This document shows positions 25,728-34,052 of a stretch of DNA of 64,000 bases, piece after piece (positions within the stretch are counted from its first letter, which is position 1; the number at the start of each line of letters is the position of its first letter). The DNA is taken from assembly GCA_965248545.1 (NCBI GenBank), contig OZ252110.1, forward strand, positions 1,116,001 to 1,180,000, written 5' to 3'. This DNA is from Alteromonas_E sp965248545. Its GTDB lineage: Bacteria; Pseudomonadota; Gammaproteobacteria; Enterobacterales; Alteromonadaceae. The notes below the pieces were generated by a model. It saw only the letters and a list, made by a program, of their open reading frames with translations, was not told the DNA's origin and ran no database searches. The translations under genes were made by a program, and so were the position numbers.

Positions 25728-26329
25728 GCTAACGCCTCCTCAAGTTGCTTAACTGCGTCAGCAGTCATTAGCACTTTTTCAAACGCAATTAAGCTGACCG
25801 GGTCAACACCTTGAACGTCACGAACGTCTACTTTGTAGAGGTTACGTGCAGACAAGAACAAGTTCTCGTCAACTTCAGGTGTTACGATTAAAACGTCTTT
25901 TAATTCAAGCTCGTTTAATTTAGCTAGTAGTGATTTAGTTTTAGGCGTATCAACACCAAACTTCTCAACTACAACTAGACGGTCTTGACGTACCAATTCA
26001 GATAGGATGCTCTTAAGCGCACCACGGTACATCTTTCTGTTGACCTTTTGCTCATGATCACGAGGCTTAGCAGCAAACGCGCGGCCACCACCAACCCAGA
26101 TTGGGCTGCGGATTGTACCAGCACGTGCACGACCAGTGCCTTTTTGACGCCATGGCTTCTTACCACCACCGCGTACTTCAGAACGTGTCTTCTGAGCTTT
26201 AGTACCCTGACGAGCGCCAGCGCCGTAAGCTACAACGACTTGGTGAACCAAGGCTTCGTTGTATTCACGTCCAAAGGTCGCTTCGGATACTTCAAGAGCG
26301 CCTTTGGCGTCTTTCAATGCTAATTCCAT
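25724..26329 (-). CDS. rplD: 50S ribosomal protein uL4, autogenous regulator of the operon
   Basis: 201 residues from ATG at 26329. A GTG three bases upstream is also in frame, but the product MELALKDAKGALEVSEATFG aligns in length with E. coli L4. The long loop (GSG/RGGGKKPWRQKGTGRARAG) lines the exit tunnel. In E. coli, L4 binds the S10 leader and lowers both transcription and translation of the operon; the structured leader at 27317-27527 makes the same control likely here. Confidence 0.97.
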   Translation of the reverse strand: MELALKDAKGALEVSEATFGREYNEALVHQVVVAYGAGARQGTKAQKTRSEVRGGGKKPWRQKGTGRARAGTIRSPIWVGGGRAFAAKPRDHEQKVNRKMYRGALKSILSELVRQDRLVVVEKFGVDTPKTKSLLAKLNELELKDVLIVTPEVDENLFLSARNLYKVDVRDVQGVDPVSLIAFEKVLMTADAVKQLEEALA

Positions 26330-26347
26330 CACTTAACTCCCCAGACG

Positions 26348-26986
26348 TTAGGCTTTAACAGCTGGCTTAACGATGACGTCGCCGCCAGTTGCGCCAGGTA
26401 CTGTGCCTTTAACCAACAATAGGTTGTTTTCTGCGTCTACACGTACTAGTTCCAAAGACTGCATAGTGACTTTCTTGTTACCAAGTTGGCCAGCCATTTT
26501 CTTGCCTTTGAATACTTTACCTGGTGATTGGTTTTGACCAATTGAACCAGGTGCACGGTGCGACAATGAGTTACCGTGGGTCATACGTTGTGAACTGAAG
26601 TTCCAACGCTTAATAACGCCCGCAAACCCTTTACCTTTTGAAGTTCCTGCAACGTCTACTTTCTTAGTATCGTTGAACAGTTCAACAGTTAGTTCACTGC
26701 CAACTTCAATGTCTGCACCTTCATTCGCGTCTAGACGGAATTCCCACAAACCACGACCAGCTTCTACGCCAGCTTTTGCAAAGTGACCCGCGGCCGCTTT
26801 GTTTACACGGTTTGCTTTCTTCTCACCAGCAGTTACCTGCAATGCACGGTAACCGTCTGTTTCGTCAGTGCGAAGTTGTGTAACACGGTTAGGGGTTGCT
26901 TCAATAACAGTCACAGGGATTGAAACGCCATCTTCTGTGAAGATGCGAGTCATGCCTACTTTACGACCGATAAGACCAATCGCCAT
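26348..26986 (-). CDS. rplC: 50S ribosomal protein uL3
   Basis: 212 residues, starting AIGLIGRKVGMTRIFTEDG and containing the GNSLSHRAPGSIGQNQSPGKVFKGKKMAG loop that reaches the peptidyl-transferase centre; the glutamine methylated by PrmB in E. coli lies in that loop. It is the second gene of the operon, 18 bases after rpsJ. Confidence 0.97.
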   Translation of the reverse strand: MAIGLIGRKVGMTRIFTEDGVSIPVTVIEATPNRVTQLRTDETDGYRALQVTAGEKKANRVNKAAAGHFAKAGVEAGRGLWEFRLDANEGADIEVGSELTVELFNDTKKVDVAGTSKGKGFAGVIKRWNFSSQRMTHGNSLSHRAPGSIGQNQSPGKVFKGKKMAGQLGNKKVTMQSLELVRVDAENNLLLVKGTVPGATGGDVIVKPAVKA

Positions 26987-27004
26987 TGTTATAACCCTCT
27001 TCTA

Positions 27005-27316
27005 TTAGCCCAAGCTGATTTGAACATCAACGCCGGCTGCCAAGTCCAATCTCATTAGAGCGTCAACAGTTTTATCTGTTGGCTCAATGATATCTACCAA
27101 ACGCTTATGAGTACGGATTTCATACTGGTCACGTGCGTCTTTATTCACGTGCGGAGAAATCAATACTGTATAGCGTTCTTTGCGAGTAGGTAGTGGAATA
27201 GGACCGCTTACCTGAGCACCAGTACGTTTCGCTGTTTCAACGATTTCAGCCGTAGACTGATCGATCAACTTGTGATCAAACGCTTTTAAACGAATACGAA
27301 TTCTTTGATTTGGCAT
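27005..27316 (-). CDS. rpsJ: 30S ribosomal protein uS10 (NusE)
   Basis: 103 residues. RIRIRLKAFDHKLIDQSTAEIVE and the GPIPLPTRKERYTVL loop are diagnostic. Besides its place in the 30S head, S10 acts as NusE in transcription antitermination with NusB and NusG. It is the first gene of the operon, about 210 bases from the predicted transcription start. Confidence 0.98.
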   Translation of the reverse strand: MPNQRIRIRLKAFDHKLIDQSTAEIVETAKRTGAQVSGPIPLPTRKERYTVLISPHVNKDARDQYEIRTHKRLVDIIEPTDKTVDALMRLDLAAGVDVQISLG

Positions 27317-27527
27317 CGATTAAGCTCCAATCGAAAGAACAAAAAAATTCACCTCCCTTGCAGTTCGTATCTGCAAAAAAGATGTGCGTAAACCGATAGT
27401 TCCCATTCGGAACCCTGTTTCGACTTTGTTACGCGCCCACCTTACTCAGTTCAGTTAAGGCTTTGGCTATACCCCTAAAAGCAGTGATACAGCGGTAAAA
27501 AGTCTATGCCCACAAGGACAAGTGGGC
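27317..27527 (-). promoter_or_regulatory. S10 operon 5' leader with alternative pairings
   Basis: The roughly 210-base untranslated leader has several stems. A 5' hairpin pairs GCCCAC (27522-27527) with GTGGGC (27508-27513). The same 5' arm can instead pair with GTGGGCGCG at 27432-27440, so two folds compete. A run of six U residues follows further stems near 27376-27381, and the ribosome-binding site AGGGAGGTGA is close to rpsJ. This is the expected place for L4 autogenous control. Confidence 0.7.
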
Positions 27528-27531
27528 GCGA

Positions 27532-27559
27532 ATTATATAGAGATTGCAGGGTAATGCAA
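27532..27559 (-). promoter_or_regulatory. Sigma70-type promoter of the S10 operon
   Basis: TTGCAT at 27554-27559 and a perfect TATAAT at 27532-27537 are separated by 16 bases on the minus strand. Transcription should start near 27525. This is the strongest-looking promoter I found in the window. Confidence 0.85.
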
Positions 27560-27729
27560 GTGTTTAATGCGTGTGAAAGTGATTATTTTTTGATCGGTTG
27601 TCGAATAAGCGCTGCGCACCACGGCGACATTCATTATCTCCACTTATACCTTGCCTCTATACACGGGTTTGCTTTAATACATGGTGAGGATTTCAATGAA
27701 TAATAGTCACAGTATATAAGGAAAGCATA

Positions 27730-28998
27730 ATGACTAGCCCACTCGCCCAATTGTTGCAGCTTCCCTGTGGTGTCACATTGCCAAATCGCCTTGGCAAGAG
27801 TGCAATGACTGAGGGCCTGGCAGATGCCAATGATAGACCCACAGCTCAACACCAAACCCTATATCGTACTTGGTCCATGGGCGGCACTGGCTTGCACATA
27901 ACCGGTAATGTTATGGTCGACAAGCGCTACCTCGAGCGCGCGGGTAATGTCGTCCTTGAAGATAACCAACACATCGAGCTTTTCAGCCAATGGGCACAGG
28001 CGGGAACAGCGGGTGGCAATCATTTATGGGTCCAACTCAATCATCCTGGGCGTCAATGTCCTCGTATGGTGAATGGCCAACCACTTTCACCCTCGGAAGT
28101 GCAGCTCGACATGTTGGGAAACTTTGGCAAACCGCGGCCGATGACGAAGGACGATATACAAGACGTCATTCAACGTTTTGCTCGCTCAGCGGCTCTTGTC
28201 AAACAAGCTGGTTTCACCGGTGTTCAAATTCATTGCGCGCACGGTTATTTGTTGAGCCAATTCCTATCGCCCAAAATCAATCAGCGTGACGATGAGTATG
28301 GTGGCAGCATTGAAAACCGCGCTCGTATCATCCGCGAGATCATTGGTGAGGTGCGCAATACAGTGGGGCCGGAATTCCCAATTGGCGTTAAGCTCAATTC
28401 GTCCGATTTCCAGAAAGGTGGCTTTAGTCTCGATGACTGTGTTCAAGTCGCCCATTGGCTGGCGGAAGATGGTATCGATCTGTTGGAGATTTCCGGTGGA
28501 ACATATGAACAACTCAGTCTGATTGGCGTCGAGCCAACAGAAGTACGAGAAAGCACGCGCAAACGTGAAGCCTACTTCATCGAATACGCCGAAAAAATCA
28601 AAGCAGAAGCCAATGTCCCGTTGATGGTGACGGGTGGCTTTCGAAGTCGCAGCGTGATGGAGCATGCCATAGAAAGTGGTGAAGTTGATCTTGTTGGTCT
28701 GGCTAGGCCACTTTGCACTCAACCGGATTGTTCAGCTGGACTTATCAACCAAACGCTAGACCAGTTGGATGATTTCGAACACGGTCTAGTATTGGGGAAG
28801 GGATTTTGGGGTAACAATAGTTCCTCGAATCTCATCAAGGCGATAAACAGTTTTGGCCAAGTTGGATTTTATTATTACCAAATGATTCGCCTTGCGAATG
28901 GATTGCAGCCTGACCCAGAACTGAAGGTATTCAAATCGTTTTTGAAACACATGATAAACGACGCTAGATTAAACATGAGGCGTAAGAGTTCTCGCTGA
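27730..28998 (+). CDS. Old Yellow Enzyme-family NADH:flavin oxidoreductase
   Basis: 422 residues, an FMN-dependent TIM barrel. Family motifs include LPNRLGKSAMTEGLAD at the N-terminus, QLNHPGRQCPR, the active-site HCAHGYLLSQFLSPKINQRDDEYGGSIENR split across residues about 179-208, and VTGGFRSRS followed by VGLARPL for phosphate binding. It likely reduces activated double bonds with NAD(P)H; substrate unknown. The roughly 60-residue C-terminal tail past the barrel suits the larger NADH:flavin oxidoreductase subgroup rather than NemA. AAGGAAAG precedes the ATG. It is monocistronic and diverges from the S10 operon. Confidence 0.9.
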   Translation: MTSPLAQLLQLPCGVTLPNRLGKSAMTEGLADANDRPTAQHQTLYRTWSMGGTGLHITGNVMVDKRYLERAGNVVLEDNQHIELFSQWAQAGTAGGNHLWVQLNHPGRQCPRMVNGQPLSPSEVQLDMLGNFGKPRPMTKDDIQDVIQRFARSAALVKQAGFTGVQIHCAHGYLLSQFLSPKINQRDDEYGGSIENRARIIREIIGEVRNTVGPEFPIGVKLNSSDFQKGGFSLDDCVQVAHWLAEDGIDLLEISGGTYEQLSLIGVEPTEVRESTRKREAYFIEYAEKIKAEANVPLMVTGGFRSRSVMEHAIESGEVDLVGLARPLCTQPDCSAGLINQTLDQLDDFEHGLVLGKGFWGNNSSSNLIKAINSFGQVGFYYYQMIRLANGLQPDPELKVFKSFLKHMINDARLNMRRKSSR

Positions 28999-29046
28999 GT
29001 AGACCAAGGTAAGCGGAACTTGTACCAAAGCTAGTTATATCAATTT

Positions 29047-29706
29047 TTAATGCAATATAAAGGGCATGATGCGATCAGCACAGTTGTTATTGAGGTAAAG
29101 ATCAATATGCATCTCTACCAATGGCCTTTGTGAAAACTGTAGTTTGGCTTTATTGTTTTGCTCCATATTGATGTAGGTTAATTCATCTACAAGTGCCATC
29201 TCCGTTCTCCCTAGTAACACCATTTGAGCTCCGGTTTGAAACTTCTCAACAAAAGCAAGTCGAGCGCCAGCATCTGTTAGGGAACGATACAACGGGATAT
29301 CTTCGTCACCTCGCAGAACGGCTATGGACTTGGAAGCAAACTCATCATAACTGTCCCATTCGAATTTTGATGGCTTCTTCATCCTAATTAAACCAAACCT
29401 AAGTGGCATTTGAGACAGTCGAATCACTTGACTTGATGATTCGTCAAACACAGGGTAAAAGCTTGCGCACCACTCTCCACTCTTTATGGTGTAAGCGGCT
29501 CGCCCAGGAGGAAGAAACAAAGGAACCCAATGTATTGCAGAATCAGGTGTGTGCTGACGCAGTAGCTGAAAAGCAAGCCCTGCGTCTTTGATAGATAAAG
29601 AAGATATTGGCGGAAATTCAACCGCAATGACATCGACAAATTCTTCCTTCCCACCACTGGGATAGCTCAACAAGATAGTGAGTAATATTGAAATCATGCG
29701 CCACAT
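29047..29706 (-). CDS. Periplasmic solute-binding-protein-like (family 3) protein
   Basis: 219 residues with a short signal (MISILLTILLSYPSGG). The remainder follows the amino-acid-binding-protein fold: VIAVEFPPISS near the start, a basic patch, SKSIAVLRGDEDIPLY in the hinge, and GAQMVLLGRTEMALVDE late. No ABC permease or ATPase is adjacent, so it is probably an orphan binding or sensory protein, of which Alteromonadales have many. Two close ATGs (29706, 29697) are possible. It is followed upstream by the DUF1428 gene in the same direction, with 23 bases between. Confidence 0.7.
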   Translation of the reverse strand: MWRMISILLTILLSYPSGGKEEFVDVIAVEFPPISSLSIKDAGLAFQLLRQHTPDSAIHWVPLFLPPGRAAYTIKSGEWCASFYPVFDESSSQVIRLSQMPLRFGLIRMKKPSKFEWDSYDEFASKSIAVLRGDEDIPLYRSLTDAGARLAFVEKFQTGAQMVLLGRTEMALVDELTYINMEQNNKAKLQFSQRPLVEMHIDLYLNNNCADRIMPFILH

Positions 29707-29729
29707 ATCAATACTGCCCCGGATCTTTT

Positions 29730-30086
29730 TTATAATTGAACAATCGTTTCAAAGCCGCCGAATATCATACGCTTGCCATCAAATGGCATCAGGTTGATAT
29801 CCCAAGATTGCATTCGAGCATCTTCCATTGCTGCCTTGTTGCCACAAGCCCGTGCCTCTTTCGAAGGCCAAACTATCCATGAAAAAACGACGTCCTCTTC
29901 GTCCGCGCACTTAACCGCCATAGGAAATGATGTAAGCGTTCCCTCGGGTACATCATCTGCCCAGTTTTCAAAGACTGATAATGCGCCGTGATCTTTAAAC
30001 ACGGCGGCTGACTCCTCGGCCAGTTTGATATAAGCAGCCTTTTTTGCGCGAGGAACCGCCAAAACATACCCGTCAACATACGCCAT
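29730..30086 (-). CDS. DUF1428 (YbaA-like) protein
   Basis: 118 residues, a whole-length match to the DUF1428/YbaA pattern: YVDGYVLAVPRAKKAAYIKLAEE, ENWADDVPEG and the C-terminal MPFDGKRMIFGGFETIV. It has a ferredoxin-like alpha/beta barrel fold in known structures and no established function. AGGAGAG precedes the ATG. It lies 23 bases ahead of the binding-protein-like gene, which may be co-transcribed. Confidence 0.9.
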   Translation of the reverse strand: MAYVDGYVLAVPRAKKAAYIKLAEESAAVFKDHGALSVFENWADDVPEGTLTSFPMAVKCADEEDVVFSWIVWPSKEARACGNKAAMEDARMQSWDINLMPFDGKRMIFGGFETIVQL

Positions 30087-30282
30087 AATGGCTCTCCTTT
30101 TTGTGAAGGTTACCGCTTTATAGTAGTTGATTTTTTGGGCTGCATTGAGTGAATTTCAGGATGTAGCGAAACATGAATATGTACTGCACGATCAGGTCAA
30201 ACTAGTGCATATTCAACAACAATCGTGACACGTTGATGAAAACCTTATATTGTACGGGTTCTAGAGCAATTTCGGCGCATAT

Positions 30283-32502
30283 ATGTATACCACTGAAGTA
30301 CTTACAAACGGATTTGAGCAAATTAATAGCATCTTGGCACGACAAACGCCTTTAATGGACGCCTACCAAGAGCTAGAACCGTTGATTTTGGAACTTCTCA
30401 AAGCCGAAAGGATGAGTATTTTTCAGCGCCGACTGCAACACCAAGATCTGGTTGCTCGCTTCAAAACCGGTAAAGAAACCAAAGAAATTAAGGTACCGAT
30501 TAGCCCTCTTTCTATCGCGGGTTACGTTGCCTTATCACAACTGCCGCTGATCATTAACGATCCATACGACAGTCACGAACTTAGTAATATCCACCCGCGT
30601 CTACGTTTCGCAGATAAATTCGATAAAAACAGCACATTTAAAACGCAAAATATTTTGTGCGTACCTATTTTGAATGCTGGTGTAATGATGGGTGTATTGC
30701 AGATCATCAACAAAAAATCTGGCGAATTTAATGACGCAGACTTAAAAGTTGCCCAGAAACTCGCTGACAAAATTGGTGCTAAGTTTCGCTACGAATTAGG
30801 CGGAACCAGCGCACCGTTCGATTATCTCGTTCACCTCAATCACATCGAAGCACGAACGCTAAAAGAGTTAGTCGAAACCAGCAACGATCATCGCCAGTTG
30901 ATCCAACGCTTGCAAAGCGAGCAACGCATATCTGACGAACATATTGGAACCGCATTGTCAGTCCATTACCAAGTGCCATTTATTAGCTACGATCCTGATA
31001 AATATCACTTGTTCCAAAGCGACAGTAAACTCAACAGCAGCTATTTGAAGCGCAATTGCGTTGCGGTTGTCTCCGACGTCAATGGCAACACCATTGTGTT
31101 AATGGCAGAACCGAATAATGCCGCTTTGTTAATGGAGATTGAACGCGCATTAGGCATTGACAGCTATGAGATTGCGGTTGGAATCCCAAATCAAATTCTC
31201 CAGTACTTAGGCGAAGGTTCTGGCGGTGTCGCGCCGGGCGAAATGAGTGAAATCCTTGACGAAATCGGAACTAACGCCGAAGAGAGCGAAGAGCACTCAG
31301 ATGAATTATCAGACGACGCACCTGCCGTCGTTCGCCTAGTCAGTCGAATTTTGCAAGATGCGAAGCGCTTGAATGCTTCTGATATCCATATCGATCCAGA
31401 AAAGAATGGCCCGACGCGCGTACGGATGAGGGTCGATGGTGTTTGTCGAGATATAAACCAAGTACCCGCATCTCACCACAGTGCAGTGATAGCCCGCATT
31501 AAGATTATGTCGAACTTAAACATTGCCGAAAAACGTGTCCCGCAAGATGGAAAACTCGCGTTTAAAATGGGCGGACAATTGGTCGAGGTTCGCGTCGCGA
31601 CAATTCCCACAGTCGCGGGTGAAGGCGTCGTCATGCGTATTTTGGCTTCCGGTGGTGCGATGCCCATCGACAAGATGAATGTCGCGCCGAATAATCGTAC
31701 GCGCCTAGAGGAAATGATTAAAAAGCCGCATGGCATTTTGCTCGTGGTTGGGCCGACAGGTTCGGGTAAAACCACAACACTGCACGCCATACTGGGTTAT
31801 CTCAATACTCCAGAGAAGAAGATATGGACAGCCGAAGATCCGGTAGAAATCACCCAAGCTGGCTTGCAGCAAGTTCAGGTTAGCCCCAAAATTGGTTTTA
31901 CCTTCGCAAATGCACTACGCGCATTCCTGCGTGCGGATCCAGATATCATTCTAATCGGTGAGATGCGTGATAAAGAGACAGCGCATGCGGGTATAGAAGC
32001 CTCGTTAACCGGTCACTTGGTGTTATCAACCCTGCACACCAACTCAGCCCCCGAGACTATTACCCGTTTGCTAGACCTCGGCTTAGATCCGGTCAACTTT
32101 TCCGACGCTTGTGTAGGTATTTTGGCACAACGTCTGATTCGAACCCTGTGCGGCGAATGTAAAGAGGAATATCAGGCAACAGACGAAGAAACCCAGTTCA
32201 TAAAACGTCAGTATGGTGAGGAATACATTGCTGAATTGGGTATTGAAGGAAATCCGATGCTATATCGAGCTAAGGGTTGTGATACCTGCGGCGGCACAGG
32301 TTATAAAGGAAGAACCGGTGTTCACGAGTTGCTCGGTATGACACCGGAGTTACGTTCGTTGGTATACAAAGAAGCATCAGTTTCAGAGATGAAAGCACAA
32401 TCCATGGCAGACGGCATGCGAACCCTAGTGCAAGATGCAATTTATAAAGTGTTAAAAGGCGATACTGACATCGCCCAAGTGCAAATTCTCGGCGGCGATT
32501 AA
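30283..32502 (+). CDS. GspE/PilB-family secretion ATPase with N-terminal GAF domain
   Basis: 739 residues. A GAF domain (about 20-165, ending NILCVPILNAGVMMGVLQIINKK) is followed by a T2SSE_N-like domain (about 200-300), an acidic linker and the hexameric ATPase: Walker A GPTGSGKTTT (about 490), Asp box, Walker B DPDIILIGEMRD (about 551) and a four-cysteine zinc site (CGEC about 622, CDTCGG about 665). This is a type II secretion/type IV pilus-class motor, but no other secretion genes are nearby. The c-di-GMP-binding MshEN consensus is not obvious in the N domain. A diguanylate cyclase gene follows after 14 bases, hinting at a nucleotide-signalling link. Confidence 0.9.
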   Translation: MYTTEVLTNGFEQINSILARQTPLMDAYQELEPLILELLKAERMSIFQRRLQHQDLVARFKTGKETKEIKVPISPLSIAGYVALSQLPLIINDPYDSHELSNIHPRLRFADKFDKNSTFKTQNILCVPILNAGVMMGVLQIINKKSGEFNDADLKVAQKLADKIGAKFRYELGGTSAPFDYLVHLNHIEARTLKELVETSNDHRQLIQRLQSEQRISDEHIGTALSVHYQVPFISYDPDKYHLFQSDSKLNSSYLKRNCVAVVSDVNGNTIVLMAEPNNAALLMEIERALGIDSYEIAVGIPNQILQYLGEGSGGVAPGEMSEILDEIGTNAEESEEHSDELSDDAPAVVRLVSRILQDAKRLNASDIHIDPEKNGPTRVRMRVDGVCRDINQVPASHHSAVIARIKIMSNLNIAEKRVPQDGKLAFKMGGQLVEVRVATIPTVAGEGVVMRILASGGAMPIDKMNVAPNNRTRLEEMIKKPHGILLVVGPTGSGKTTTLHAILGYLNTPEKKIWTAEDPVEITQAGLQQVQVSPKIGFTFANALRAFLRADPDIILIGEMRDKETAHAGIEASLTGHLVLSTLHTNSAPETITRLLDLGLDPVNFSDACVGILAQRLIRTLCGECKEEYQATDEETQFIKRQYGEEYIAELGIEGNPMLYRAKGCDTCGGTGYKGRTGVHELLGMTPELRSLVYKEASVSEMKAQSMADGMRTLVQDAIYKVLKGDTDIAQVQILGGD

Positions 32503-32516
32503 AGGAAGTCCTGGCA

Positions 32517-34052
32517 GTGTTAATCAAGATCTTACTGATTGTCGTTGCCAGTGTTGTGGCAAGCTATGATGCAGACGCACAAGTCAGTTTCGATGGTTGC
32601 CAATCAACACAGCTTGAAACACTCGACCTAGCACAACCGCGTTCGACTCAGTTAACGAGCGGCGTATCAACAATCAATTTGGCGTGCAGTCTATCTCAGC
32701 CTGTTGTCCTTAGTGTACCGCTTAAAAACATTCGCTCAATTTGGAGTCAGAGCCAATCGGTTGTGTCGCTGGATCGCCTTACCAGCAATCAATACAGTGT
32801 CATAATTCCCAGCGGTGAATCTCGTCTCTCCATCAATATCGATACCTTTCAACGCAGCAATGTTAGTTTTCGATTAGATAGTGTTACCAGCTTTCACTAC
32901 AGAACCGTTGGGCATGTCTCAACCCTATCACTGTTTATTGGCTTGTGTATCGCATTGACGATATACGTCACGATGTTGGGTAAAGGCATGCGCGACCCAA
33001 GCTTTTTTGCCTACAGCGCCTATTTGACCAGCGTAGTAATATTTTTCTCATTACAAGAAGGCGTTTTCAATTACGGTATCTGGTCTGTTAGTTGGCACAA
33101 CTATGTCCCGCTCCAATACGCTTTTGCAGGACTCATTGTTGCCAGCGCTGTGCTATTTGTGTCGCGCTTACTCGAATTGAAGCTCATATTAAACCTATGG
33201 ATTTACAAAGCTATATGGACGGTCGCGTTGGCAATACTAACTATGGGCTTCGCGTTGACTATGATCCCAGTACTGTCCAGCACATCGCTGGGGCAAATTA
33301 TGGGTTGGTCGACGTTGCTGCTAGTCTTTGCGATCTTTATTATCACGGGCTACGCGACACTGCAAAAAGTCCATACTGCGAACATTATATTTATTGCCCT
33401 GAGTTTCGTCTTTATCGCCATGGTGTTCAGGATCTGGTTGACCGATGTCTCGCCCTTCCTTCATCGGTATGCATTGATTGTTTCGACTGCAATTGAAGCG
33501 ATGTTATTTGCATTTGCCGTAAGTGAAAAAGTGCGGGCGCTGGAGCGCGAAAAATCCAACGCCTACTTCGCGGCTTCACAAGACTCTCTGTGTGCAGTTT
33601 TAAATCGACGAGGTTGGACAATGGCAGTCCAACGTAAACTACAGCGACTTCAAAAACGCGATGGAGTAGTTGTGCTGCTGTATATTGATATCGATCACTT
33701 TAAGCAAATTAATGACAATTTTGGCCATAGTGTTGGTGATCGCGTGTTGCAAACCATCGCGAAAATCATTCGCCACCAGTCTCGTGAAGATGACGTAGTT
33801 GGGCGTTTAGGGGGGGATGAATTTGTGGTGTTTAGTCACGCCATCAATGAACAACAAGCGCAGCGATTAGCGGCACGATTTCGCAACAAACTGAGCCAAC
33901 TCGAGCTTTGGTTAGATGGTAAACACGTTATGATTTCCGCCAGTGTCGGGGCCATTACTAAATCCAGTAATGACGCCGACCTAACCAGTATGTTGGATTC
34001 AGCAGACCATTCGATGTATCAGCAGAAACAAGATTCCGTTATGACTTCTTAG
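32517..34052 (+). CDS. Membrane diguanylate cyclase (7TM sensor + GGDEF)
   Basis: 511 residues from a GTG start with AAAGGAAG upstream. A signal sequence (ILLIVVASVVASYDADA) leads a periplasmic beta-rich domain (to about 135), then seven or so transmembrane helices (about 138-335) in the 7TMR-DISM manner, then a GGDEF domain with intact RLGGDEFVVF and an RxxD inhibitory site (REDD) five residues before it. It should make c-di-GMP and be feedback-inhibited. It is co-transcribed with the GAF-GspE gene. Its 3' end overlaps the convergent tex gene by 14 bases. Confidence 0.9.
   Translation: MLIKILLIVVASVVASYDADAQVSFDGCQSTQLETLDLAQPRSTQLTSGVSTINLACSLSQPVVLSVPLKNIRSIWSQSQSVVSLDRLTSNQYSVIIPSGESRLSINIDTFQRSNVSFRLDSVTSFHYRTVGHVSTLSLFIGLCIALTIYVTMLGKGMRDPSFFAYSAYLTSVVIFFSLQEGVFNYGIWSVSWHNYVPLQYAFAGLIVASAVLFVSRLLELKLILNLWIYKAIWTVALAILTMGFALTMIPVLSSTSLGQIMGWSTLLLVFAIFIITGYATLQKVHTANIIFIALSFVFIAMVFRIWLTDVSPFLHRYALIVSTAIEAMLFAFAVSEKVRALEREKSNAYFAASQDSLCAVLNRRGWTMAVQRKLQRLQKRDGVVVLLYIDIDHFKQINDNFGHSVGDRVLQTIAKIIRHQSREDDVVGRLGGDEFVVFSHAINEQQAQRLAARFRNKLSQLELWLDGKHVMISASVGAITKSSNDADLTSMLDSADHSMYQQKQDSVMTS

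Noticed and set aside
28264..28722. 152-codon open frame opposite the Old Yellow Enzyme gene
   Set aside because: It is the shadow of a strongly conserved flavoenzyme core; no ribosome-binding site and no family resemblance.
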